A DNA stretch of 64,000 bases from positions 372,001 to 436,000 of the forward strand of contig NZ_QQBB01000005.1 in assembly GCF_003350535.1 (NCBI RefSeq), given 5' to 3'. Below, in pieces: positions 45,087-53,800 of this stretch (its first letter is position 1; every line of letters starts with the position of its first letter). The DNA is from Microvirga subterranea. Lineage in GTDB: Bacteria > Pseudomonadota > Alphaproteobacteria > Rhizobiales > Beijerinckiaceae. Made by a program: the position numbers and the translations under genes. Under the pieces are notes generated by a model. It ran no database searches. It saw only the letters and a program-made list of their open reading frames with translations, and was not told the DNA's origin.

Positions 45087-46055
45087 TCACCGCGCCTGCA
45101 CCGGCGCCGGGCTGGTCCGGGCAGCCCGGCCCGATCCGGCGATCAGTTTCGCCAGGATCGCAAGCGCGGCCGCGAAGTAGACGCCGCCCATGGGGATCCA
45201 CATGATCAGGCCCGCGAGACGCTGGTCGTCCAGGGCAGACAGCCCCCATGCCGCGCCCCGCTCTGCCAACAGGGGGTACCAGACATACGGCGACAGGGCG
45301 AGCAGGACCCCGAGCAGGGCGGTATGCAGGAACGTGAAGAAGAGGAGCGCCGCAGCCAGGCCGGATCCCGCTCCCGGCATCCTGTACGTCTCGATGATGC
45401 CGTGCCAGAACAGCAGGCTGGCGGCCAGCAGGACCGCATACATCAGGACGTGAAGGCCGGTATTCAGCAGCGCTCCCTGGTAGAGCGCGGGGATGTGCCA
45501 GAGCCAGATGTTGGCGCCGTAGAGCAGGAACCCGGCCAAGAGATAGGCATGGCTGCGGACGACAGGCGATCCGGGGGGCAGGGCCTCGATCCGTGCCCGC
45601 AGCAGCCCTGGCAGACCCTGGCGCAGCGCATCTCCCGGCCGGCTCAGCGCCAGCAGCAGCGGGGCTCCGGCCACGAGCAGGACGTGCTGGACCATGTGCG
45701 CCCAGGCAAGGGTAGCGGCCATGCGGCAGAGCGGCGATACCAGCGCCAGGATCAGGCAGGCCATGCCGGCCGCGAATTGAACTTGACGGGCGACGGCCGG
45801 TCGACCGTCAGCCCCTTTCTCCCTGATCCCCCGCATGTAAAGGATGCCGAAAAGAGCCAAGGGGAGCACGATCACCGGGGACAGGCTCCAGGACGTCCAT
45901 ACCTGTCCCGGCGTCGTTTCCGGCAGGGTTGCCAGGCAAAGGCTCAAGAGCGCGGCCGGACCATCCGGCTCCGCAGCCGCGGCACGTGCTGACCAGGGCG
46001 ACAGGATCCCCATGAGTGCAATTCCTGCAGTCACGATCCCTGAAACTCTCGCCAT
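45087..46055 (-). CDS. ctaG: Cytochrome c oxidase assembly protein, CtaG (caa3-type) family
   Basis: A 322-residue membrane protein with about eight hydrophobic segments and a signal-like first helix. Conserved His-rich spots (WAHMVQHVLLV, NIWLWHIPALYQGAL) are typical of the caa3_CtaG family, which helps deliver copper to oxidase centres. I chose ATG 46055, nine bases after GAGGAAGG, over an upstream TTG. It is not adjacent to the oxidase operon at 57674-62129, although it is in the same window. Confidence 0.8.
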   Translation of the reverse strand: MARVSGIVTAGIALMGILSPWSARAAAAEPDGPAALLSLCLATLPETTPGQVWTSWSLSPVIVLPLALFGILYMRGIREKGADGRPAVARQVQFAAGMACLILALVSPLCRMAATLAWAHMVQHVLLVAGAPLLLALSRPGDALRQGLPGLLRARIEALPPGSPVVRSHAYLLAGFLLYGANIWLWHIPALYQGALLNTGLHVLMYAVLLAASLLFWHGIIETYRMPGAGSGLAAALLFFTFLHTALLGVLLALSPYVWYPLLAERGAAWGLSALDDQRLAGLIMWIPMGGVYFAAALAILAKLIAGSGRAARTSPAPVQAR

Positions 46056-46246
46056 CGGATCCAACCTTCCTCGCCGCGTCTAGCCTGACAACGACAGGAG
46101 CGAGGTCTTGTTCACGTGCGACGACGTTCAGGCGCGGGAGAGTGAGCTCGGAATGCTCGGAGCAGCGCTCCCCGAGCCCTGGCTGCCGTGAACCCGTTCA
46201 GCGGTGCCGGCGCAAGGCGAGGTCGTGATCGTTCAGGAAAGGGAAA

Positions 46247-46337
46247 TGGCGGAGACGGAGGGATTCGAACCCTCGATACCCTTTTGGGGTATGCTCATTT
46301 AGCAAACGAGTGCCTTCAGCCGCTCGGCCACGTCTCC
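46247..46337 (-). tRNA. trnS: tRNA-Ser(GCU)
   Basis: Read on the minus strand it begins GGAGACG and ends CGTCTCC-G-CCA, with the CCA encoded. The acceptor stem is perfect. The anticodon loop TTTGCTAAA gives anticodon GCU, and the T-loop has GGTTCGAATCC. The long variable arm (CATACCCC/GGGTATC region) marks it as a class II tRNA. The length, 91 bases, is normal for tRNA-Ser. Confidence 0.97.
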
Positions 46338-46519
46338 GGTGGCGCAGTAATTAGGCTGTCAGGGTTCAAGGGTCAATCCCGTTTTCGGTTCTGGTCAGGC
46401 CGAAAATGGGAGTGGATGAGAAGGAAATCATGACTCCCCAAGCGGGAGGGCGACTCGATTTTCCGGAGCTCTCCGCAGATCGCAGACGGCCAAGCCGGCG
46501 GACAGGCGGGGACTTGTCC

Positions 46520-47464
46520 TCAGCGGAGGTTGAAGCGGAGCGGCACCACGAAGGTGAGTTGCTGCTGCGGCACCGCATCCGGGGCCGCAGGCAGGCTGTT
46601 CCCCGGCGCAGCGGCCGCCAGCGCAGCCTCGTCCAGGAGGCCGTGGCCGGCGCTGCGCACGACGGTGGCGCTGAGGATCCGGCCCGAGCGCTGCATGGTA
46701 AACCGGACGGTCGTGACGCCGGTCAGCCCCTGTGACCGCGCCGCTTCCGGATAGCGGAGGCGGCCGCGCAGGGCCGCCGCTAGCTGGGCGGCATAGCGGT
46801 TGAAGGCGTTCGGGTCCGCCGCGGCCGCCGCGCCGCCGGTGTTCTCCCGCGACGAGGAGGCTTGGCCCTCCCGCGGAACGGACGGTGCGGAGCGCCGTTC
46901 CGCCACGGCCTCGCGCGGAACCGGGCGCGGCTTCGGAGGCGGCTTCTTGGGCGCGGCAGGCGGGGGCACGGGCTTGGGTGCGGGCTTTGCCTCCAGCTCC
47001 TTCGCGATGACCGTCTCCCGGGGAGGGGGCAGGGCGGCCACCACCTCGGGCTCGGCAGCGACAGGGGCTTCCGCCGGCACGGCATCGACCGGGACCGCCT
47101 CCGCCGTCTCGGCGTCCGCGACGGGCGCGACGGATTCCAGAGGCTCCGCCTCGAGGATCTCGGTCGCCTCTTCGGGAGGCGTCCTCTCGGTCACGACCAG
47201 CTCCGGCGGCTCGGCCTCCTCGGCCTCGGCCAGAACCTCGGCAGGCGCCGAGACCGCGGCGGCGGCAACCGCCTCGGCCTGCTCCATTGCCGGCGCAAGA
47301 TCGATCGTGATCTCCTGCTCGCCAGGCGGGCTCCGGTCCTCCCGCGAAGGCCAGAAAGCGACCGCCGCCAGGGCGCCCACGTGCAGGGCGAGCGCAACCA
47401 GGAAAGCGGCGCCCAAACGGGCGTGCTCCTTCTCGGCATCGGGATGACGGATCGCGTTCAGCAT
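46520..47464 (-). CDS. tonB: TonB-family energy transducer
   Basis: A 314-residue protein with one N-terminal membrane helix (AAFLVALALHVGALAAVAFW), then a long Pro/Glu/Ala-rich periplasmic spacer, for example PKPVPPPAAPKKPPPKPRPV, and a C-terminal TonB domain with YPEAARSQGLTGVTTVRF and a final VVPLRFNLR. It spans the periplasm to energise outer-membrane receptors for iron or heme. It is the last gene of the ExbB-ExbD-TonB operon. No TonB-dependent receptor is encoded in the window. Confidence 0.9.
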   Translation of the reverse strand: MLNAIRHPDAEKEHARLGAAFLVALALHVGALAAVAFWPSREDRSPPGEQEITIDLAPAMEQAEAVAAAAVSAPAEVLAEAEEAEPPELVVTERTPPEEATEILEAEPLESVAPVADAETAEAVPVDAVPAEAPVAAEPEVVAALPPPRETVIAKELEAKPAPKPVPPPAAPKKPPPKPRPVPREAVAERRSAPSVPREGQASSSRENTGGAAAAADPNAFNRYAAQLAAALRGRLRYPEAARSQGLTGVTTVRFTMQRSGRILSATVVRSAGHGLLDEAALAAAAPGNSLPAAPDAVPQQQLTFVVPLRFNLR

Positions 47465-47473
47465 GGAAGAACG

Positions 47474-47920
47474 CTATCGGGCCGGTGCGCCGCTCGGGGC
47501 CTGCGCGATCAGGGATACCTTGCCGAAGCCGGCGGCGCTGACCTGGCCCATGATCTCGATGACGCGGCCGTAGGGGACGCTCCGGTCGCCGCGCACGAGC
47601 ACGACCTGGGTCGGATCCTGCGTGGCCAGCTCCTTGAGGCGCGGCACGATCGCGTCCTCGGACAGCGGCTCCTTGTCGAGGAAGGACTGGCCGCTCCCGT
47701 CGATGCTGACGACGATCGGCTGCTTGGGCTGTGTGACCTTCGGGGCGGCCGTCTTCGGCAGCTGCACCGGCACGCCGACGGTCATGAGGGGAGCCGCCAC
47801 CATGAAGATGATGAGCAGCACCAGCATCACGTCCACCAGCGGCGTGACGTTGATCTCGGAAAGCGGCGCCGCGCCGAACTCGTCGTCCGGCTCGCCCGTG
47901 CGGATCGGACCCATGCCCAT
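47474..47920 (-). CDS. exbD: ExbD-type energiser subunit
   Basis: A 148-residue protein with one membrane helix near the N-terminus. It contains INVTPLVDVMLVLLIIFMV, in which the Asp is the proton-carrying residue of ExbD/TolR. Its ATG overlaps the ExbB stop codon by one base (TAATG), and the TonB gene follows nine bases later. It couples the proton gradient to TonB together with ExbB. Confidence 0.95.
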   Translation of the reverse strand: MGMGPIRTGEPDDEFGAAPLSEINVTPLVDVMLVLLIIFMVAAPLMTVGVPVQLPKTAAPKVTQPKQPIVVSIDGSGQSFLDKEPLSEDAIVPRLKELATQDPTQVVLVRGDRSVPYGRVIEIMGQVSAAGFGKVSLIAQAPSGAPAR

Positions 47921-48606
47921 TATTCGGCGGCCTCCGCGCGGATGTGGGGCTTGCGATCGCGTGCAAGACGGTCGCCGAGCGCCGTGATTCCGGCCACGAA
48001 GGATTGCTGCACGCGGCCGAGATCGGTGGTCAGCTTGTTGTAGGCGATGACGGCCGGAATGGCCGCCACGAGACCGATTGCGGTGGCGAACAGCGCCTCG
48101 GCGATGCCGGGCGCCACGACCGAGAGGCTGGTGTCCTGGCTCTTCGCGATGGCCGAGAACGAGTTCATGATGCCCCACACGGTGCCGAAGAGGCCGATGA
48201 ACGGCGCTGCCGATCCGATCGTGGCGAGGAACGGAAGGCCCGGCTGAAGCCGGCGCATGTCGACCGCGAGCGCGGCCCGCATGGCGCGCTCGATGCGCTC
48301 GCGCCGCTCCGCGCGGGTCTCGGAGGGATCCTGGTCGCGCCAGGCCTCGTGCCCGGCGCCCACGATCCGGCCGGTCGGCCCGGGCATCTGCGGATGCAGC
48401 CTCTCGCCGGACCGGGCGGTAGCCTCGAAGGCCCGCGCCTGCCGCCGAATGATCGCAAGGCGCAGGAGCTTGTCGACGATGATCGTCCAGCAACCGAGCG
48501 ATGCCAGCACGAGCAGGATCATGACGCCTTTGACGATGGGGTCGGCCTGCAGGAAGAGACCCAGTAACGACATGTCGTGCGCGGCCGCGGGAGCGATCTC
48601 ATTCAT
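47920..48606 (-). CDS. exbB: ExbB-type energiser subunit
   Basis: A 228-residue membrane protein with three hydrophobic segments. The MotA/TolQ/ExbB signature is visible in LPFLATIGSAAPFIGLFGTV and the following GIMNSF. I chose ATG 48606 with GTGAGG upstream; an in-frame TTG at 48627 overlaps the preceding gene's stop. It forms the proton channel with ExbD. It is the second gene of a four-gene unit. Confidence 0.95.
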   Translation of the reverse strand: MNEIAPAAAHDMSLLGLFLQADPIVKGVMILLVLASLGCWTIIVDKLLRLAIIRRQARAFEATARSGERLHPQMPGPTGRIVGAGHEAWRDQDPSETRAERRERIERAMRAALAVDMRRLQPGLPFLATIGSAAPFIGLFGTVWGIMNSFSAIAKSQDTSLSVVAPGIAEALFATAIGLVAAIPAVIAYNKLTTDLGRVQQSFVAGITALGDRLARDRKPHIRAEAAE

Positions 48607-48616
48607 CGGTGATGCC

Positions 48617-49078
48617 TCACTTGGCAAAGGGGACGGTGGCGACCTTCGAGGCCGTCTCGATAGCGGACAGGCAGGCCTCGCGGGTATCGGCAGCGCCCTC
48701 GCAGGACATCACATCGTTGAGGAGCACCTGGCCCAGGCGCGGGCAGGCGAGGCCCGTGAAATCGAACAGCTTGATGAGGGTCTTCTTCTCCGGCACGGGA
48801 CCCACCTCGACCGCCAGGCGCTTGGCGGCGACTCCATCCGTGTCGAGGGCGAAGAGGTCGAGCTTGAGGGAGCGCCAGGCCCGCCCCTTCTGGTTGTCGA
48901 TCAGGAAATAAGCGCGGCAGTTCTCGCCGCTGCTCTCCAGGCGGTTCAGCTCCACGCGGAGCGGCTGCGGCGCGGCGGCCTCCTGCGCGAGGGCGGGTCC
49001 GGCGACCAGGAGGGAAACCGCGAAGAGGCCGCGAGAGAAGCGGCGGAATACGCCCGCGTTTCGGTGAGAAGCTCGCAT
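48617..49078 (-). CDS. Secreted protein of unknown function at the head of the exb operon
   Basis: A 153-residue exported protein. The signal peptide is MRASHRNAGVFRRFSRG followed by a hydrophobic core and cleavage after GPALA. The mature part is about 120 residues with at least four Cys (NCRAYF, ACPRLG, SCEG, ACLS), probably paired in disulfides. It precedes exbB by 10 bases, so it is likely co-transcribed with the TonB system. I do not recognise the family; a role in iron or heme uptake is inference from position. Confidence 0.7.
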   Translation of the reverse strand: MRASHRNAGVFRRFSRGLFAVSLLVAGPALAQEAAAPQPLRVELNRLESSGENCRAYFLIDNQKGRAWRSLKLDLFALDTDGVAAKRLAVEVGPVPEKKTLIKLFDFTGLACPRLGQVLLNDVMSCEGAADTREACLSAIETASKVATVPFAK

Positions 49079-49215
49079 GAGACCCGTCGTTCTCCCTGTT
49101 CTGTGACCCAGCCCGTCTTTGCCGCGGGGGGCGCGCCTGCCGTCCCGCGCGGCGCCGTCGCAAGGGCATGGCCGGCCGATGGCTCCGAGACGGAACACGC
49201 CCTGTGCCGCGAGGT

Positions 49216-49245
49216 CAGATATTCAGAAGAGGCTATTTCAATCAA
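49216..49245 (-). promoter_or_regulatory. Candidate promoter of the exb-tonB operon
   Basis: On the minus strand, -35 TTGATT (49240-49245) and -10 TATCTG (49216-49221) with an 18-bp spacer, 138 bases before the ATG of the secreted protein gene. The match is moderate. It lies directly downstream of the ICE-like dyad at 49260-49276. Confidence 0.4.
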
Positions 49246-49259
49246 GGGCTTAGGAGAAA

Positions 49260-49276
49260 ATCAGAGCGGTTCTAAA
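49260..49276. promoter_or_regulatory. Possible Irr/ICE-like iron-control dyad
   Basis: ATCAGAG-CGG-TTCTAAA resembles the alphaproteobacterial Irr iron-control element, which I recall as TTTAGAA-n3-TTCTAAA. The right half is exact; the left half matches at four of seven positions. It lies in the divergent region between the exb operon and the PRC-barrel gene, 14 bases beyond the -35 of the candidate exb promoter. Iron-dependent control of a TonB system would be expected. Confidence 0.4.
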
Positions 49277-49441
49277 ACAGCCGCTAGACGGTTGAGATCG
49301 GGGCGAAATCGGCCTCTTTGAAATGCCTCCAAGGTGTTTTTTCTCGGCCCGGAGGCGGATTTCCCTTCCAGGAGCGAGCCCGTCCGAACCTTGGCCGGAA
49401 CAGGCGCGGTCACATAGCGTTGCCCCTCCAAGGAGTGAGAC
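49277..49441. other. Remainder of the 363-base divergent region
   Basis: Bases 49079-49441 separate the exb operon from the PRC-barrel gene. Apart from the candidate promoter and the ICE-like dyad described separately, I see no gene. An AAGGAG ribosome site for the PRC-barrel gene is at its right end. Confidence 0.5.
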
Positions 49442-49873
49442 ATGCCGACACAATTGCCGAACGAGAGACCGCTTCGCGAGCCGGGAGCCATGGAGCTCGA
49501 TCCCTCGGGCGAAGGCGTCGCCATCGACGAGACCCGCCGCCTCATCGCGTCGAGCAAGGTCGAGGGCACGCCGGTGTTCGACCGCGCCGGCGAGCAGCTC
49601 GGGACCGTTTACAACTTCATGGTCGACAAGGTCTCGGGCCAAGTTGCCTATGTGGTGATGAGCTTCGGCGGCTTCCTCGGCATCGGCGAGAGCTACCATC
49701 CGCTGCCGTGGCGGGCCCTGACCTACGACACGCGGCTCGGCGGCTACGTGGTCGACATCGACAAGGACCGACTCGCCGATGCGCCGCGCTACGGCGCCGA
49801 CGAAGACCCCTTCATGGACGACGAGTACGTCGCGAAGGTCGACGCCTATTACAAGACCGTCCCGACCGCCTGA
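49442..49873 (+). CDS. PRC-barrel domain protein
   Basis: A 143-residue cytoplasmic protein. After an N-terminal arm of about 35 residues the PRC-barrel core reads VEGTPVFDRAGEQLGTVYNF and MVDKVSGQVAYVVMSFGGFL, followed by HPLPWRALTYD. PRC-barrel proteins bind RNA or other proteins, as in RimM or photosynthetic reaction-centre H subunits; stand-alone copies in this order are often stress-related. It has a CAAGGAGTG site before the ATG. Confidence 0.85.
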   Translation: MPTQLPNERPLREPGAMELDPSGEGVAIDETRRLIASSKVEGTPVFDRAGEQLGTVYNFMVDKVSGQVAYVVMSFGGFLGIGESYHPLPWRALTYDTRLGGYVVDIDKDRLADAPRYGADEDPFMDDEYVAKVDAYYKTVPTA

Positions 49874-49964
49874 CGCCGGGCCGCCTCTTCCCGGCGTGCC
49901 CGAATCGTGCTCCTGAAGCCGACGCGCGGCCGCGTGGCGGCCGAAGGTCATGAGGGAGGGCGGG

Positions 49965-50405
49965 ATGAAGGCGCGGGTGAAATACGTCGACGGGATGATG
50001 TTCGTCGGCGAGTCCGGAAGCGGCCATGCTGTGGTAATGGACGGTGCGCCCGAATACGGCGGCCGCAATCTCGGCATCCGCCCCATGGAGATGCTGCTCA
50101 TCGGGCTGGGCGGCTGTACCGCCTTCGACGTGGTCCAAATCCTGCGCAAGGGCAGGGAGGACGTGACCGACTGCGAGGTGGACGTGACCGCCGAGCGCGC
50201 CGAGACCGACCCGAAGGTCTTCACGAAGATCCACATCGACTACAAGGTCAGCGGCCGCAACCTCGCCCCGGCAAAGGTGGAGCGGGCGATCCAGCTCTCC
50301 AAGGAAAAGTACTGCTCCGCCTCGATCATGCTCGGCGCGGTGGCGACGATCACGCATGCGTGGACGGCGGTGGAGGAGGGGATTGCACCCTCAGAAGGAT
50401 CGTAA
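49965..50405 (+). CDS. OsmC/Ohr-family peroxide reductase
   Basis: A 146-residue protein starting at ATG 49965, with GGGAGGGCGGG upstream. The two redox Cys of the family are visible in GLGGCTAFD and KYCSAS. OsmC-type proteins detoxify organic hydroperoxides using thiols. It follows the PRC-barrel gene by 91 bases in the same direction, and an in-frame ATG at 49950 is a less likely start. Confidence 0.85.
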   Translation: MKARVKYVDGMMFVGESGSGHAVVMDGAPEYGGRNLGIRPMEMLLIGLGGCTAFDVVQILRKGREDVTDCEVDVTAERAETDPKVFTKIHIDYKVSGRNLAPAKVERAIQLSKEKYCSASIMLGAVATITHAWTAVEEGIAPSEGS

Positions 50406-50689
50406 ATCGCTGCCGTACGATCCCAGTGGTCGAGTTGAATTCCTGCTCGACGTTGCAGTTCTGCAAATCGCCCGTTGCGGATCGACAAGCGGTGGCTCTC
50501 ACCCAGCCCTCGGGGCGATAATTCCTCAGCTGAAAGAAGGCGCTGACATTTGCTCGCCTGAGATGTGTAAATCCCAAGAATTGCAATCAAGAAGGGCGGT
50601 CACGAAGCGATTCTGCTGGAAACTCAGCCTCCGTTCCCGTCACGGTGGAAATCTTCAATCGGCCCAAAAGCCGGGAGTTCGGAATTTTT
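50406..50689. other. AT-richer intergenic region upstream of the giant protein gene
   Basis: Bases 50406-50839 (434 bases) hold no convincing gene. The sequence is more AT-rich than its surroundings, especially near 50670-50700. The part after 50689 contains the inverted repeat described separately, then the ribosome site for the gene at 50840. Confidence 0.5.
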
Positions 50690-50721
50690 ATTTGGCCTAT
50701 GACTTTCAGCCTAGGCCAAAT
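50690..50721. promoter_or_regulatory. 10-bp inverted repeat upstream of the cadherin/RTX gene
   Basis: ATTTGGCCTA (50690-50699) and TAGGCCAAAT (50712-50721) are exact reverse complements with 12 bases between. It lies 118 bases before the ATG at 50840, where a transcription factor could control the large adhesin gene. A stem-loop in the leader RNA is the alternative. Confidence 0.5.
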
Positions 50722-50839
50722 GGACGCGGCCGTTCCGCAACGTAACTAAGTTGCGGATAGTTCTGGACCTGATACACCATAGCGCTTGCCCGGGACTCGT
50801 ATGCCGGGTCGATGGCTTCGAGCCACGCGGGAGTGCGCC

Positions 50840-53800
50840 ATGGCAGAGTCTCACGACGTGACATCTTTCGGTCTCGACGATCCTGCCCTTGCGGAGAGCG
50901 AGACGACGGCGCGGGCCGCCGCCGGCCTGAGCGCCATGGGGCTGGAGCCGTCTGGCGCTTCGATCTCGGCCGCAAGTATCGGAATGATCATCGAGTACGA
51001 CGGTCTCACGACGATCCCGGAAATGCCGATCCACACGAGTAGGCTTGGCACCCTGAGCGTGTACGATCCTGAGGATCGGCTCTTCCGGGACTTCTACATC
51101 GGCGCTGCTTCCGTGGCGGGAGCCTTCGATATTCTCAGGGAGGAGACGGAATATGGCCCCGTATGGAGCCTGATCGTCAAGGATCCTAATCTCTTCGATT
51201 ATGAGACTGCACACAACCATCAGATATGGGTGAAGGTTGTGGGACAGAACCGGGACGGGAGTTCGGCCGAGACAATCGTCACGCTCAACATGACCAACGT
51301 CGACGACCCGGGGAACGACGCGCCGGAAGGCATCACCCTATCAAATACAAGCATTGCTGAGAACAGCGGCCCCTCCACCGTAATCGGGAACCTCGGCGTT
51401 GTCGATATCGACAGCACGAGCATGTACGGCAACGACTCCTGGACCTTCGACTTGATCTTTGATCCCAGCGGGAAATTCGAACTCTGGTCGCTTTTCGGCA
51501 CAGCCCAGTTGCGGCTGAAATCCGGAATGACCCTCAACTACGAAGAGAAGCAGTTCTATGCCGTCAAGATCCGCGTGACGGATTCCGGTGGGCTCTATTT
51601 CGAGAATTTCTTCACGATCAATGTGAACGATGTCGTCGACGAGCGGGCGACCAATCATGCGCCGATGTGGTTGAGGTTGTCGGGAGGCACCAACGTTCTG
51701 GCTGACGAGACCATCGGGGGCGGGGCGGTGGTCGGCACTGTGAGCGCGTTCGACCAGGACGGAGGCGACATCCTCGCCTATCAGATCGTCGACGATCCGG
51801 ATGACAAGTTCTATCTCTACGGAAACGAGCTGCGCCTCAAGCCCACGGCGCATCTCGATGCCGAGACGGCCACAGCTCATTCCGTGTCCATCCGCGTGCG
51901 CGATCTCTATGACGCGACCTACACGGACTCGCTGACGGTCTATGTGAACGATGTAAACGAAAGGCCGGACGGAATCTCCCTGTCGAAGACGTCGATCAAG
52001 GAAAAAGGCGAGACGATCGTCGGCGATCTTACCGGCAGCGACCCCGATGGACCGGGAGAAACGCTCAGTTTCGCCATCGTCAGCGACCAGGACTCTAAAT
52101 TTGCCATTGAAGGCAACCAGCTGAAGCTGAGAACGGGCGCCACTCTTGACGCCGAGAGGAAGACGTCACACTCCGTCACGATCTCCGTCACTGATCAGGG
52201 CGGCCTGACCTATACCAAGGCCTTCACCATCAATGTGGAGAATGTGCCGGAGGCGCCGACCGACATCCGTTTCTCGTCCGACTCGGTCTACGAGAACAGC
52301 GAGGGCGGCACGCGCATCGCTTATCTGACCGCAGTGGACGAAGACAGCACCGAGTTCGAGTATTCGCTAATTGCGGACCTAGACAACAAGTTCCAGATCG
52401 TCGGGAACGAGCTGCAGGTGCGGCCTGGCGCCGTTCTGAACTTCGAGAGCGCTCAGAAGAAGCATTCGGTCACCGTTCAGGCCAAGGACGAGTCTGGCAA
52501 CGTCTTCACAAAGATAGTCTGGATCTATGTCCTCGACGCCAACGATGCACCGTTTGCCATGTCTCTCAGCCCGACCAGTCTCGCGGAAGGCCAGGGAGGC
52601 CGAAAGGTAGGTTTCCTCAGCACCAGCGACTACGATGCGGGGGTAGGAGACAACAACCACCTCTATACGATCCTCGCCGATGCCGACAGCAAGTTCGAGA
52701 TCAGGGGCAAGGAGCTTTGGCTCAAGGAAGGCGCCGTCCTCGATTACGAGACCAAGAAGCAGCACTCCGTCACGATCCGCACGACCGACCGGGGCAATGC
52801 GTCGTTCGATAAGACCTTCAACATTGTCGTCACCAACGTCAACGAGACACCGAACGGTTTGATCCTCTCGAACGACACCGTTCCCGAGACGCTGACCGGG
52901 CTGCAGCAAATCGGCATTCTCCAAGGGTCGGACCCTGATGGAACAACTGACGTCAGCCGCCTGAAATACACGATCGTCAGCGATCAGGACCAAAAATTCT
53001 ACATTGCGACCGGCACGAACGTTCTGCGGTTGCGGGATGGGGCGACGCTCAACTTTGATCAGCCGTCTCATCAAGTGACCGTGCGCACTACAGATCTCGG
53101 CGGCCTCTGGTTCGAACGGACGTTCACCATCCATGTTACTCGGCCTCAGCAGAACGCGCCGACGGACGTCATCCTGACCGGAAGCACCACCCTGAGGGAA
53201 GACATTGCGGCTGGATCTCAGATCGGCACGCTTGCCGGATCGGATCCGGATGCCGGCTCAACCTTCACCTATGCCATTACGAACGACGAGTCCGGCAAGT
53301 TCGAGATCCCGTTGAACTCGAACGTCTTGAAGCTGAAGGACGGTGTGTCGCTCAACTACGAGACGGGCCAGACGCACTACGTCACGATTCGTGTCACCGA
53401 CCAGACGAACCTGAGCTATCTCAAAACCTTCACCTTCACGGTGACGGACGCCAACGAGAGGCCCTACGACATCGAGCTGTCGGGAACGCACGTTCTCGAC
53501 GAGAACAATACGGCCGAAGTCGTCGTCGGCGATCTCCAGGCTTTCGATCCCGATCTCAACGATACGGCTTTCGAATATTCCATCGTCGGCAGCCAGCCGC
53601 AGTTCCGGATTTCGGGCAGGCAGCTCATCGCGAAGCCCGGCCTCGATCATGAGGGCGCCTCGTTCTACGACATCACGATCCGTGCGAGCGACAGGGCCAC
53701 GGGCGGCCTGTCCTACGACAAGGTGTTCAGGATCACGGTCGCGGACCTGAACGATGCTCCGGACGGACTGACGCTTTCGGGCGACCACAAGGTGGAGGAG

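Noticed and set aside
50356..50745. 129-codon frame upstream of the giant RTX gene
   Set aside because: Overlaps the end of the OsmC gene, lacks a ribosome site and has the composition of noncoding DNA.
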